Assembly (NCBI RefSeq): GCF_003610255.1
Contig: NZ_RAPS01000001.1
Coordinates: 620,001 to 684,000, forward strand
Length of the DNA: 64,000 bases
DNA from: Streptomyces sp. TLI_171
GTDB lineage: Bacteria > Actinomycetota > Actinomycetes > Streptomycetales > Streptomycetaceae
Direction of reading: 5' to 3'
This document shows positions 42,861 through 50,720 of the stretch, in pieces. Every line of letters starts with the position of its first letter. The stretch's first letter is position 1. Under the pieces are notes generated by a model. It did no database searches, was not told where the DNA came from, and worked only from the letters and a program-made list of their open reading frames with translations. A program made the position numbers and the translations under genes.

Positions 42861-42980
42861 AGGGCGAAGACCGCCCGGATGCGGCTGCCGCCGACCCGGA
42901 AGGGCCCGGCCGCGGCCGGCCGGAGAGCGGCCGCGGGCGGCTACAGGGCGAAGACCGCCCGGATGCGTTTGCCGCCGACC
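42861..42980. repeat. 36-bp direct duplication of an RsbW gene end
   Basis: Bases 42861-42896 repeat 42945-42980 at 34 of 36 positions, 84 bp apart. The 42945 copy encodes the C-terminal VGGKRIRAVFAL of the RsbW-like kinase; the 42861 copy would encode VGGSRIRAVFAL but has no gene before it. A GC-rich imperfect hairpin lies between them. This is a partial tandem duplication or the tail of a lost paralogue. Confidence 0.75.
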
Positions 42981-43381
42981 GGCAGTTGCTCCACCTGACA
43001 GCTCACGGCGAGGGCCCGGACGATGGCCCAGCCGCGGCCGCCGGGGGCGGCCGGGTCGCGGCCCTGGAGCGGCTGCACGACGGGGTGGCGGTCGTCGGCG
43101 TCCTCCACGTCGACCACCAGCCGGGTGCCGGCGAGGTCGAGGCGGGCGTCGAACCAGGTCAGACCGCCGCCGCCGTGGCGCAGGGCGTTGGCGACCAGCT
43201 CGGTCACCGCGAGCTGTGCCTCGGCCAGTACCCGGCCGCCCGGGTGCCCGGCGTCGGCGAGCAGCCGCGCGACCACCGCCCTGGCCTGGCCGGCGGTCCG
43301 CACGGTGGCCGTCGCCCGGGGTGCCGGCCCGGCCGGGAGGCGGACCTCCGGGGACGGCGGCCGGGCCTCGTCGTGGGGCAT
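42941..43381 (-). CDS. RsbW-like anti-sigma/HATPase kinase
   Basis: A 146-residue protein from the ATG at 43381 with GAGGTC upstream. It is a single HATPase_c domain of the Streptomyces RsbW-like type: AEAQLAVTELVANALRHGGG (N box), LVVDVEDADDRHPVVQPL (G1 region), GGRGWAIVRALAVSCQVE (G2) and a C-terminal GGKRIRAVF. Such proteins bind and phosphorylate STAS antagonists and sequester sigma factors. It lies 65 bp after a STAS gene on the same strand, forming a kinase-antagonist pair. Confidence 0.9.
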   Translation of the reverse strand: MPHDEARPPSPEVRLPAGPAPRATATVRTAGQARAVVARLLADAGHPGGRVLAEAQLAVTELVANALRHGGGGLTWFDARLDLAGTRLVVDVEDADDRHPVVQPLQGRDPAAPGGRGWAIVRALAVSCQVEQLPVGGKRIRAVFAL

Positions 43382-43446
43382 GAACGACCTCGAATCGTCT
43401 GCGGGACCCGTCGGGGCGGGCGGCTGCGGGCCGGCCGGCGTGCGCC

Positions 43447-43845
43447 TCACCGGTCGCCGGCGCCGCCAGGGAGCCGGCGCAGCAACTCGGCGGCCAGCGT
43501 GCGGGCGTGGCGCAGGCTGTCGGCGACGGTGAAGTACTCGTCGGTGGCGGTGATCTCCAGCAGCCGCCGGACGGCGGGCGTGAGCGGGCCGGCGAGCAGC
43601 AGGACGCCCGCGGCCTCCTCCATCCGCTGCTGGGCGAGGACCAGGGCTCGCAGGGTGGACGAGTCGGCGAAGGTGACCCCCGAGACGTCGAGGACGAGAA
43701 CGTCGGAGCCGAGGGCGACGGCGGCGTCCACCGCTTCGGCGAGTTCGCGCCCGGTGTCGAGGTCCAGCTCTCCCCGCAGGCGGAGCACGGTCGCCCCCGG
43801 CGGTCCGCCCAGGGGCCCTGAGGTGTGGTCCGTCATGGCCGCCAT
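43447..43845 (-). CDS. STAS anti-sigma antagonist
   Basis: A 132-residue protein (or 129 from the ATG at 43836; neither start has a strong ribosome site). The STAS core is complete: ATVLRLRGELDLDTGRELAE, DVLVLDVSGVTFADSSTLRA and VRRLLEITATDEYF. The ADSSTL loop keeps the phosphorylatable Ser, so it can be switched by the RsbW-like kinase that follows. It is divergent from the giant kinase-phosphatase at 43992, a likely source of its dephosphorylation. Confidence 0.9.
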   Translation of the reverse strand: MAAMTDHTSGPLGGPPGATVLRLRGELDLDTGRELAEAVDAAVALGSDVLVLDVSGVTFADSSTLRALVLAQQRMEEAAGVLLLAGPLTPAVRRLLEITATDEYFTVADSLRHARTLAAELLRRLPGGAGDR

Positions 43846-43991
43846 GCTAGCCCGGGGCGTCGACCGCCGGACGCCCGGCCCGCGGGATTGCTCCGTCGGG
43901 CACGGGGCATCCGCAACGGCGCCCGCCCGCGGCGGGCAGAATGGGCGGGCGGCGGCGCGGGCGGCGACGCCGGATCGGAGGGAGGCCCCCG

Positions 43992-46900
43992 GTGGCGTGG
44001 GAGCAGGACGGCGCGCGTGCGCGGGAGGTGTTCGGCGCCGACCCGGTGATCGGCGCCGACCTGGCGCGGGTGGACTGGACGGCCACCCCGCTGGGCGACC
44101 CGGCGGGCTGGCCGCAGAGCCTGCGCTCGGCGCTGGACATCCTGCTGTCCTCGCGGTTCGCGATGTGGATGGCGTGGGGCCCCGAGCTGACGTTCTTCTG
44201 CAACGCCGCCTACCGCCGCGACACGCTGGGCGACAAGTACCCGTGGGCGCTCGGTCGGCCGTTCCGGGAGGTGTGGTCGGAGGTCTGGGACGCCGTGAGC
44301 CCGCGCATCGAGACCGTGCTGACCGAGGGCGAGGCGACCTGGGACGAGGCGCTGCTGCTCCAGCTCCAGCGCTCGGGCTACACGGAGGAGAGCTACCACA
44401 CCTTCTCCTACAGCCCGCTGCGTGACGAGTCCGACGCGGTGGTCGGCGTGCTGTGCGTGGTCAGCGAGGAGACCCAGCGGGTGGTCGCCGAGCGGCGGAT
44501 GGCCACCCTGCGCGACCTGGGCTCCGACCCGGGCGCGGTGCGCACCGAGGGCGAGTTCCTCGCGTTCAGCGCCGAGCAGCTCGCCCGCAACCCGTACGAC
44601 CTGCCCTTCACCCTCACCTACCTGTTCGAGGAGGGCGGCGGGGCCAGGCTGGCCGCCTCCTCGGGCATCGCCGCGGACCATCCGGCCGCCCCGGCCCGGA
44701 CCGGCGCGGAGGACGCCGGGCCGTGGCCGGCCGCCGCCGCGCGCCGCGGCGAGGCCACCGCGCCGCCGCTGGTCGGCGACCCGTTCCGCGACCTGCCGTG
44801 CGGGGCGTGGCAGGAGCCGCCCCGGCAGGCGCTGGTGGTGCCGCTGAACAGCCCGAGCGGCGGCGAGCCGAGCGGGTTCCTGGTGGTCGGCCTGAACCGG
44901 CACCGCCCGCTGGACGACGCCTACCGGGGTTTCGTCGAGCTGGTCGCCGGCCGTCTGGCGGCCGGGGTGTCCAGCGCCCGGAGCCACGAGGCGCAGCAGC
45001 GGCGGGCCGAGCAGCTGGCCGAGCTGGACCGGGCGAAGACCGCGTTCTTCTCCAACATCAGCCACGAGTTCCGCACCCCGCTGACCTTGATCGCCGGACC
45101 GGTCGAGAGCCTGCGCAAGACGCTCGCGGACGCCGGCCCCGACGTCCGCGAGGAGGTGGAGACGGTGCACCGCAACGCCCTGCGGCTGGGCCGGCTGGTC
45201 AACACCCTGCTGGACTTCTCCCGTATCGAGGCGGGCCGGATGCGGGCCCGGCCGGAGCCGGTCGACCTCGCGCAGCTCACCGCGGAGCTGGCCGCCGTGT
45301 TCCGCTCGGCGGTGGAGCGCGCCGGTCTGGCGCTGGAGGTCGACTGCCCGCCGCTGTCCGCTCCGGTGCTGGTCGACCCGGTCCTGTGGGAGAAGATCGT
45401 CTTCAACCTGCTGAGCAACGCCCTCAAGTTCACCTTCGAGGGGACGGTCCGGGTCCGGGTCCGGGAGCGCGGCGGACGGGCCCGGGTGTCCGTCGCGGAC
45501 AGCGGGATCGGCGTCCCCGCCGCGGAGCTGCCGCACCTGTTCGACCGCTTCCACCGAGTGGAGAACAGCCGCGCCCGCTCGCACGAGGGCAGCGGCATCG
45601 GGCTGGCCCTGGTGAAGGAACTGGTCGACCTGCACGGCGGGACCATCACCGCGGACTCGGTGCCGCACCACGGCACGGTGTTCACCGTCGACCTGCCGCT
45701 GGCACCCGGACGGACCGCGGTCGCCGACCGCCCGCCGGCCGCCGGCGCCGAGGCCTTCGTCCAGGAGGCGCTGCGCTGGGAACCCCGTCCCGAGGACGCG
45801 GCGGCCGGCCCGGCGCGGGCCGCCGGAGCGGAGCCGGGCGGGCCGGCCCACGTCCTGGTCGCCGACGACAACGCCGACATGCGCGACTACCTGGCCCGGA
45901 TCCTGCGCGGCGCCGGCCACCGGGTCAGCACGGCCGGCGACGGCGGCGCGGCGCTCGCCGCCGTCCGCGCCGACCTGCCCGACCTGGTGATCAGCGACGT
46001 GATGATGCCGGGCACCGACGGCCTGCAACTGGTCGCGGCGCTGCGCGCGGACGCCCGCACCGCCGCGCTGCCGGTGCTGCTGCTGTCGGCGCGGGCCGGG
46101 CGGGACGACGCCCTCGACGGCTTCGACTCGGGGGCCGACGACTACCTGGTCAAGCCGTTCGCCGCGGCCGACCTGCTGGCCCGGGTGCGCGCCGCGCTCC
46201 GGCTGGCGCGGCTGCGCGAGCGCCACACCCGCTGGAACGAGGCGCTGGTCGACTCGCTGCAGGACGCGTTCTTCGTCTGCGACGAGGACGGCGCGGTGGT
46301 CCGGATCAACGCGGCCTTCGCCGGAGTCCTCGGCTACGGCGCGGCGGGCCTGCCGTACCGCCCGCAGCACCCGTGGTGGCCGGATCCGGCCGTCGACCCC
46401 GACGGCCACCGGCTGGCCGTGGCGGCGCTCGCCGACGCGACCGCCGCCGGGCACGGCAGCTGCACCGTCCCCGCCACCCACCGCGACGGCCACCGGGTGT
46501 GGCTGCACGCGACGTACAACCGGGTCCGGGACCCGGGGAGCGGGCGCACCGTCACCGTCGGCACCTTCCGCGACGTCACCGCGGAGTACTACGCGGTGCA
46601 GCGCGAGAGCGCCCTGGCCTCGCTCGCCGACTGCCTGGCCCGGGCCGCCAGCGCCGAGGAGGCGCTGGCCGGCGCGCTCGACGAACTGCGCGGCCTGTGG
46701 CGCGCCCGCCACGTGGTGGCCGCCCGCTTCGAGGAGGGCGGCGCCCCGCCGCGGCTCTGGTCCGCCGCCGCGGACCGGCCCGCTGCGGCGACCGGCTGGG
46801 CGGAGCTGTCCGAGCCGCGGCGGGCCGCGCTGGCCGCCCTCGCCGCCGCGCCGGCGCTCACGCCCACGCCCGGGCCCACCGGGACGGGGATCCGGCTGGA

Positions 46901-47756
46901 GCTCCCGGACGGGCCGGTCGCCCTGCTGGTCGAGCTGGGCGAACGCCGTCCCTTCACCCGGGAGGACGAGCTGCTGCTGACCCTGCTGGCGGGCCGGCTC
47001 GCCCAGGGCCTGGCCCGGGCCCACCAGATCGACCGGCAGCGCGAGACGGCGATCGCCCTGCAGCGGGCCATCCTCGGCCCGGCCCGCCTGCCGGCGGACT
47101 TCGCCGCCCGCTACGAGCCGGCCACGCCGCCGCTGGAGGTCGGCGGCGACTGGTACGACACCGTGCCGCTGCCCGACGGGCGGATCGGCATCGTGGTCGG
47201 CGACTGCGTGGGCCGAGGCCTGGCCGCCGCGAGCGTGATGGGGCAGCTGCGCAGCGCCTGCCGCGCCCTGCTGCTGCAGGACCCCGGGCCGGCCCGGACG
47301 CTCACCGCACTGGACTCGTTCGCGGCCGCGCTGCCCGGCGCGGTCTGCACCACGGTGTTCTGCGGCGTCCTCGACCCGGTGAGCGGCGAGCTGCGCTACT
47401 CCGGCGCCGGGCACCCGCCCGGCGTCCTCGCCCTCGCCGACGGCTTCACCGTGCTGCTGGAGGGCGCGCGCTCGCTGCCGCTGGCCGTCCGGCCCGGGCG
47501 GCCGCGCCCGGAGGCCACCGTGCAGGTGCCCGGCGGCTCCACGCTGCTGCTCTACACGGACGGCCTGGTGGAGCGGCGGCGCAGCCCGCTGACCGAGGGC
47601 ATCGCGGAGGCCGGCCGGGCGCTGGTCGCGGGCGCCGGGCTGCCGGTCGCGGAGCTCGCCGACCACGTGATGGGCCGTCTCCGCCCGGCCGAGGGTTTCG
47701 AGGACGACGTGGCCGTGCTGGTCTACCGGCGTCCCGGCGGCCCACCGGCGCCCTGA
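43992..47756 (+). CDS. Hybrid histidine kinase-receiver-PP2C phosphatase
   Basis: A 1254-residue signalling protein from a GTG behind GGAGG. Domains in order: PAS-like sensor (about 1-160), GAF (190-330), HisKA with ISHEFRTPLTLI (His358), HATPase (VFNLLSNALKFTFEGTV, SGIGLALVKELVDLHGG), receiver (LVADDNADMRDYL, SDVMMPGTDG with Asp669, VKPF), a second PAS (SLQDAFFVCDEDGAVVRINA), a GAF-like region and a C-terminal SpoIIE/PP2C domain (VGGDWYDTVPLPDGRIGIVV, AGHPPGVLAL, LLYTDGLVERRR). It has no membrane span, so it senses cytoplasmic signals. It appears to join phosphorelay input to dephosphorylation of STAS proteins in one chain. Confidence 0.93.
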   Translation: MAWEQDGARAREVFGADPVIGADLARVDWTATPLGDPAGWPQSLRSALDILLSSRFAMWMAWGPELTFFCNAAYRRDTLGDKYPWALGRPFREVWSEVWDAVSPRIETVLTEGEATWDEALLLQLQRSGYTEESYHTFSYSPLRDESDAVVGVLCVVSEETQRVVAERRMATLRDLGSDPGAVRTEGEFLAFSAEQLARNPYDLPFTLTYLFEEGGGARLAASSGIAADHPAAPARTGAEDAGPWPAAAARRGEATAPPLVGDPFRDLPCGAWQEPPRQALVVPLNSPSGGEPSGFLVVGLNRHRPLDDAYRGFVELVAGRLAAGVSSARSHEAQQRRAEQLAELDRAKTAFFSNISHEFRTPLTLIAGPVESLRKTLADAGPDVREEVETVHRNALRLGRLVNTLLDFSRIEAGRMRARPEPVDLAQLTAELAAVFRSAVERAGLALEVDCPPLSAPVLVDPVLWEKIVFNLLSNALKFTFEGTVRVRVRERGGRARVSVADSGIGVPAAELPHLFDRFHRVENSRARSHEGSGIGLALVKELVDLHGGTITADSVPHHGTVFTVDLPLAPGRTAVADRPPAAGAEAFVQEALRWEPRPEDAAAGPARAAGAEPGGPAHVLVADDNADMRDYLARILRGAGHRVSTAGDGGAALAAVRADLPDLVISDVMMPGTDGLQLVAALRADARTAALPVLLLSARAGRDDALDGFDSGADDYLVKPFAAADLLARVRAALRLARLRERHTRWNEALVDSLQDAFFVCDEDGAVVRINAAFAGVLGYGAAGLPYRPQHPWWPDPAVDPDGHRLAVAALADATAAGHGSCTVPATHRDGHRVWLHATYNRVRDPGSGRTVTVGTFRDVTAEYYAVQRESALASLADCLARAASAEEALAGALDELRGLWRARHVVAARFEEGGAPPRLWSAAADRPAAATGWAELSEPRRAALAALAAAPALTPTPGPTGTGIRLELPDGPVALLVELGERRPFTREDELLLTLLAGRLAQGLARAHQIDRQRETAIALQRAILGPARLPADFAARYEPATPPLEVGGDWYDTVPLPDGRIGIVVGDCVGRGLAAASVMGQLRSACRALLLQDPGPARTLTALDSFAAALPGAVCTTVFCGVLDPVSGELRYSGAGHPPGVLALADGFTVLLEGARSLPLAVRPGRPRPEATVQVPGGSTLLLYTDGLVERRRSPLTEGIAEAGRALVAGAGLPVAELADHVMGRLRPAEGFEDDVAVLVYRRPGGPPAP

Positions 47757-47800
47757 CCGCCGCCCGGCGGAGGCTCCGCGAAACTTCTCGGGCTGCGGGT

Positions 47801-47824
47801 GCATGATCCGTCGCGATCGGGTCA
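47801..47824 (+). promoter_or_regulatory. Candidate sigma-B-like promoter of rsbR operon
   Basis: It reads GCAT, 14 bases, GGGTCA and lies about 104 bp before the rsbR start. The -10 matches the candidate at 4967. Confidence 0.3.
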
Positions 47825-47927
47825 GACGGGCTCAGGTGGCCCGGCCGACCCGGCCGCGGTCGCCCGTGCCGTCGTGCGACGGCGGGCCCCCGGACCCCGG
47901 GGGCCGAACGAGCGAGGAGAGCGCCTG

Positions 47928-48767
47928 ATGGCGGTGGAGCGTGCGTCGGAACGGCTCGTGGAGCTGCTCACCCGGGACGATGCGGTGCAGGAGCAGTGGG
48001 TGACGGCCGTGGCGGCCACCCTCGGCGGCCGGATCAGCCGGGCGGAGCTGGAGCGCGAGCTGACGGACATCTGCCAGGCCCTGGCCCAAGCCCTCGGCAA
48101 GGGCAGCCTGGACTGGCACGACGAGGTGTACTCCGAGGTGCGCGCCCTGCTCGTGGAGCTGTCCCGCTCCCGGGCGCGGCACGGGTTCACGCCCAGCGAG
48201 ACCGCCGTCAGCGTGTTCGCCTGCAAGGCCGTGCTGGAGCCCACCACGGACAGCTCCGCCGAGGACATCACCGCCTACCTCCAGCTGACCCGGCTGCTCG
48301 ACGGCCTCGGCCTGTTCACCATCGAGGCCTACGCCCGCACCCGGGAGGAGATCATCAACGCCCAGGCCGAGCAGCTGCTCGAACTGTCCACCCCGGTGGT
48401 CAAACTGTGGGAGGGCGTGGTCGCGGTGCCGCTGGTCGGGACGCTCGACTCGGCGCGCACCCAGGTGGTGATGGAGAAGCTGCTGCAGGCCCTGGTGGAC
48501 TCGGAGTCCGAGCACGCCATCATCGACATCACCGGTGTGCCGGCCGTCGACACCGAGGTCGCCCAGCACCTGCTGAAGACCGTGGTCGCCGCCCGGCTGA
48601 TGGGCGCGGAGTGCACCATCTCCGGCATCCGCCCGCAGATCGCGCAGACCCTGGTCGCGCTCGGCGTCCAGTTCGGCGACATCGTCACCAAGGCCACCCT
48701 GGCCGACGCGCTGCGCCACGTCCTGCAGCGCAGCGGCACCTCCGCGCCCGCCGGCGGCGAGCGGTGA
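47928..48767 (+). CDS. rsbR: RsbR-type stressosome sensor (STAS)
   Basis: A 279-residue protein from the ATG at 47928 with GAGGAG upstream. The N-terminal 150 residues are all-helical, as in the globin-like sensor half of RsbR proteins. The C-terminal STAS domain opens with LELSTPVVKLWEGVVAVPLV and contains HAIIDITGVPAVDTEVAQHL, whose Thr corresponds to a phosphorylated Thr of Bacillus RsbRA, as does the VGTLDSARTQ region. RsbR and RsbS assemble the stressosome that captures RsbT. It is the first gene of a run joined by 4-bp overlaps. Confidence 0.93.
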   Translation: MAVERASERLVELLTRDDAVQEQWVTAVAATLGGRISRAELERELTDICQALAQALGKGSLDWHDEVYSEVRALLVELSRSRARHGFTPSETAVSVFACKAVLEPTTDSSAEDITAYLQLTRLLDGLGLFTIEAYARTREEIINAQAEQLLELSTPVVKLWEGVVAVPLVGTLDSARTQVVMEKLLQALVDSESEHAIIDITGVPAVDTEVAQHLLKTVVAARLMGAECTISGIRPQIAQTLVALGVQFGDIVTKATLADALRHVLQRSGTSAPAGGER

Positions 48768-49141
48768 GCGAGCGCGTTCCCGTCCTGAAGATCGGCCGGT
48801 TCCTGCTGGTGTCCATCCAGGTCGACCTGGAGGACCAGATCGTCCTCGACCTGCAGGACGACCTGGCCGAGCGGATCGTGGCCACCGGAGCGACCGGCGT
48901 CGTCATCGACATCACGGCCCTGGAGATCGTCGACTCCTTCGTGGGCCGGATGCTGGCCAACACCGCCGCCATCTCGCGCATGCTGGACGCCGAGACGGTG
49001 GTCGTCGGCATGCGTCCCGCGGTGGCCATCACCCTGGTCGAACTGGGCCTCTCGCTCGGCGGGGTGCGCACCGCGCTCACCCTGGAGAAGGGCCTGGAAC
49101 TGCTCGAACGCGACCGTACCGCCCGTACGGGCCGCCCGTGA
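48764..49141 (+). CDS. rsbS: RsbS-type stressosome scaffold (STAS)
   Basis: A 125-residue single STAS domain; the GTG overlaps the rsbR stop by 4 bp. VPVLKIGRFLLVSIQVDLED and VVIDITALEIVDSFVGRMLA are the RsbS signatures, and the Ser in VDSFVGR is the residue phosphorylated by RsbT in Bacillus. It should form the stressosome core with RsbR. Confidence 0.93.
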   Translation: MSERVPVLKIGRFLLVSIQVDLEDQIVLDLQDDLAERIVATGATGVVIDITALEIVDSFVGRMLANTAAISRMLDAETVVVGMRPAVAITLVELGLSLGGVRTALTLEKGLELLERDRTARTGRP

Positions 49142-49554
49142 CCGGGCCCGTGGCGGAGGACCGGCAGCACGTGCCGATCGGGTCCAACGACGACGTGGTC
49201 CGGGCCCGGCAGACCGTCCGGACGTACGCCCAGCAGTGCGGACTGTCGCTGGTCGACCAGACGAAGCTGGTCACCGCCGCCAGCGAACTGGCCCGCAACA
49301 CGCTGGTCTACGGCGGCGGCGGCCGGATGGTGTGCGCCGTGGTCCGCAGCGGCGGGCGGGTCGGCGTGCACGCCGTGTTCGAGGACAGCGGGCCCGGCAT
49401 CCCGGACCTGGACCTCGCGCTCACCGACGGCTGGACCTCCGGCGGCGGCCTCGGCCTCGGCCTCAGCGGCGCCCGCCGGCTGGTCGACGACTTCGACCTG
49501 CACAGCGAGCCCGGCACCGGCACGAAGGTGTCGGTGACCAAGTGGGCGCGGTGA
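49138..49554 (+). CDS. rsbT: RsbT-type serine kinase
   Basis: A 138-residue HATPase kinase; its GTG overlaps the rsbS stop by 4 bp. Visible motifs are KLVTAASELARNTLVYGGGG (N box), VFEDSGPGIPDLDLALTDGW (G1) and GGGLGLGLSGARRLVDDFDL (G2), followed by PGTGTKVSVTKW. In Bacillus, RsbT phosphorylates RsbS/RsbR, leaves the stressosome and activates the RsbU phosphatase. The PP2C proteins downstream are the expected partners. Confidence 0.94.
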   Translation: MTGPVAEDRQHVPIGSNDDVVRARQTVRTYAQQCGLSLVDQTKLVTAASELARNTLVYGGGGRMVCAVVRSGGRVGVHAVFEDSGPGIPDLDLALTDGWTSGGGLGLGLSGARRLVDDFDLHSEPGTGTKVSVTKWAR

Positions 49555-50720
49555 CCTCCGGCCCGGCCGAGTGCGAGGACTCCGTCTGGTTCCGCCACTC
49601 CGACTCGCTGCCCGCCGCCGCCCGCAGCGCCGCCCGGGGCCTCGCGCACCGCATCGGGCTGCTGCCCGAGCGGGCCGCCGAGGTGGCGCTGGCCGTCAGC
49701 GAGGCCGCCACCAACCTGCGCCGGCACGCCGTCGACGGGGCGATGGTGCTGCGCGTGGTGCGCACCGACACCGAGGCGGCGCTGGAGTTCGTCACCGTCG
49801 ACAGCGGCCCCGGGATGGCGGACGTCCCGGCCGCGCTCACCGACGGCTACTCCTCCGACCGCACCCTCGGCATCGGTCTGGGCGCCGTCGCCCGCCTCGC
49901 CGACGCCTTCGACCTGCACTCGCTGCCCGGCCGCGGCACCGTGCTGGCCGCGCGGTTCTGGAACCGCACCCCGGCCGGGCGGGCGGCCGCCGCGGCGGGC
50001 GAACCGGTCGCCGCCGGGCTCACCCGCCCGATGAGCGGCCAGGACCTGTGCGGCGACGCCTGGGCGGTGCGCCCCGTCCGGCCGGCCCCGGCCGCGACCG
50101 GTGCGGACCTTCCCAGGCCGCCCTCCGCGGCGGCCCTGGAGTGGTCGGTGCTGACCAACCGGGCCCCGCGCCCCCGCGCCGGCGAGGAGCCGGACCCCGC
50201 CGACCCCGCGGGCGCCTTCCTGCTGATGTTCTGCGACGGGCTGGGCCACGGCCCGCTCGCCGCCCGGGCCGCCTCCGACGCCGTCGCGGCCTTCCACCGC
50301 AGCGCCGCCCAGTACCCCGAGCAGGTGCTGGCCGAGCTGCACCGGGTGCTGCGGTCGGGGCGCGGCGGGGCGATCGCCGTCGCGCTGGTCGAGCCCGCGG
50401 CCGCCCGGCTGACCTTCTGCGGCGTGGGCAACGTCAGCGCCTTCGTGGTGGACACCGTCACCGGCGTCCGGCGCTCGCTGCCGTCCGCCCCCGGCATCGT
50501 CGGCCACCAGCTGCCGCCCGTGCTGCACGCCGTCCGGCAGGACCTGGCGCCGCGCAGCGCGGTCGTCCTGCACTCGGACGGGCTGACCGACCGCTGGCGG
50601 GCCGCGGACGTCCCCGGGCTGTTCGCGCACCTGCCGGTCACCGCCGCCGCCCTGCTGCTGCGGGAGGCGGGCGTGCGCCGGGACGACGCCGGCGTGGTCG
50701 TCGCGAAGGGCGCCTGGTGA
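49551..50720 (+). CDS. RsbT-like kinase fused to RsbX-like PP2C
   Basis: A 389-residue protein whose GTG overlaps the rsbT stop. Residues 10-135 are a second HATPase domain (VALAVSEAATNLRRHAVDGA, VDSGPGMADVPAALTDGYSS, TLGIGLGAVARLADAFDLHS). Residues 165-389 are a short PP2C domain (GDAWAV, LLMFCDGLGHGPLAARAASD, VGNVSAFVV, VVLHSDGLTDRWR, DDAGVVVAKG) resembling RsbX, which resets the stressosome by dephosphorylating RsbS/RsbR. One protein therefore appears to carry both the phosphorylating and the resetting activity. Such fusions are known in actinomycetes. Confidence 0.9.
   Translation: MTSGPAECEDSVWFRHSDSLPAAARSAARGLAHRIGLLPERAAEVALAVSEAATNLRRHAVDGAMVLRVVRTDTEAALEFVTVDSGPGMADVPAALTDGYSSDRTLGIGLGAVARLADAFDLHSLPGRGTVLAARFWNRTPAGRAAAAAGEPVAAGLTRPMSGQDLCGDAWAVRPVRPAPAATGADLPRPPSAAALEWSVLTNRAPRPRAGEEPDPADPAGAFLLMFCDGLGHGPLAARAASDAVAAFHRSAAQYPEQVLAELHRVLRSGRGGAIAVALVEPAAARLTFCGVGNVSAFVVDTVTGVRRSLPSAPGIVGHQLPPVLHAVRQDLAPRSAVVLHSDGLTDRWRAADVPGLFAHLPVTAAALLLREAGVRRDDAGVVVAKGAW

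Noticed and set aside
42427..43383. Long plus-strand open frames opposite the MpaB and RsbW-like genes
   Set aside because: They are Arg/Pro-rich shadows of the minus-strand genes, as expected at this GC content; the minus-strand frames contain the recognisable domains.
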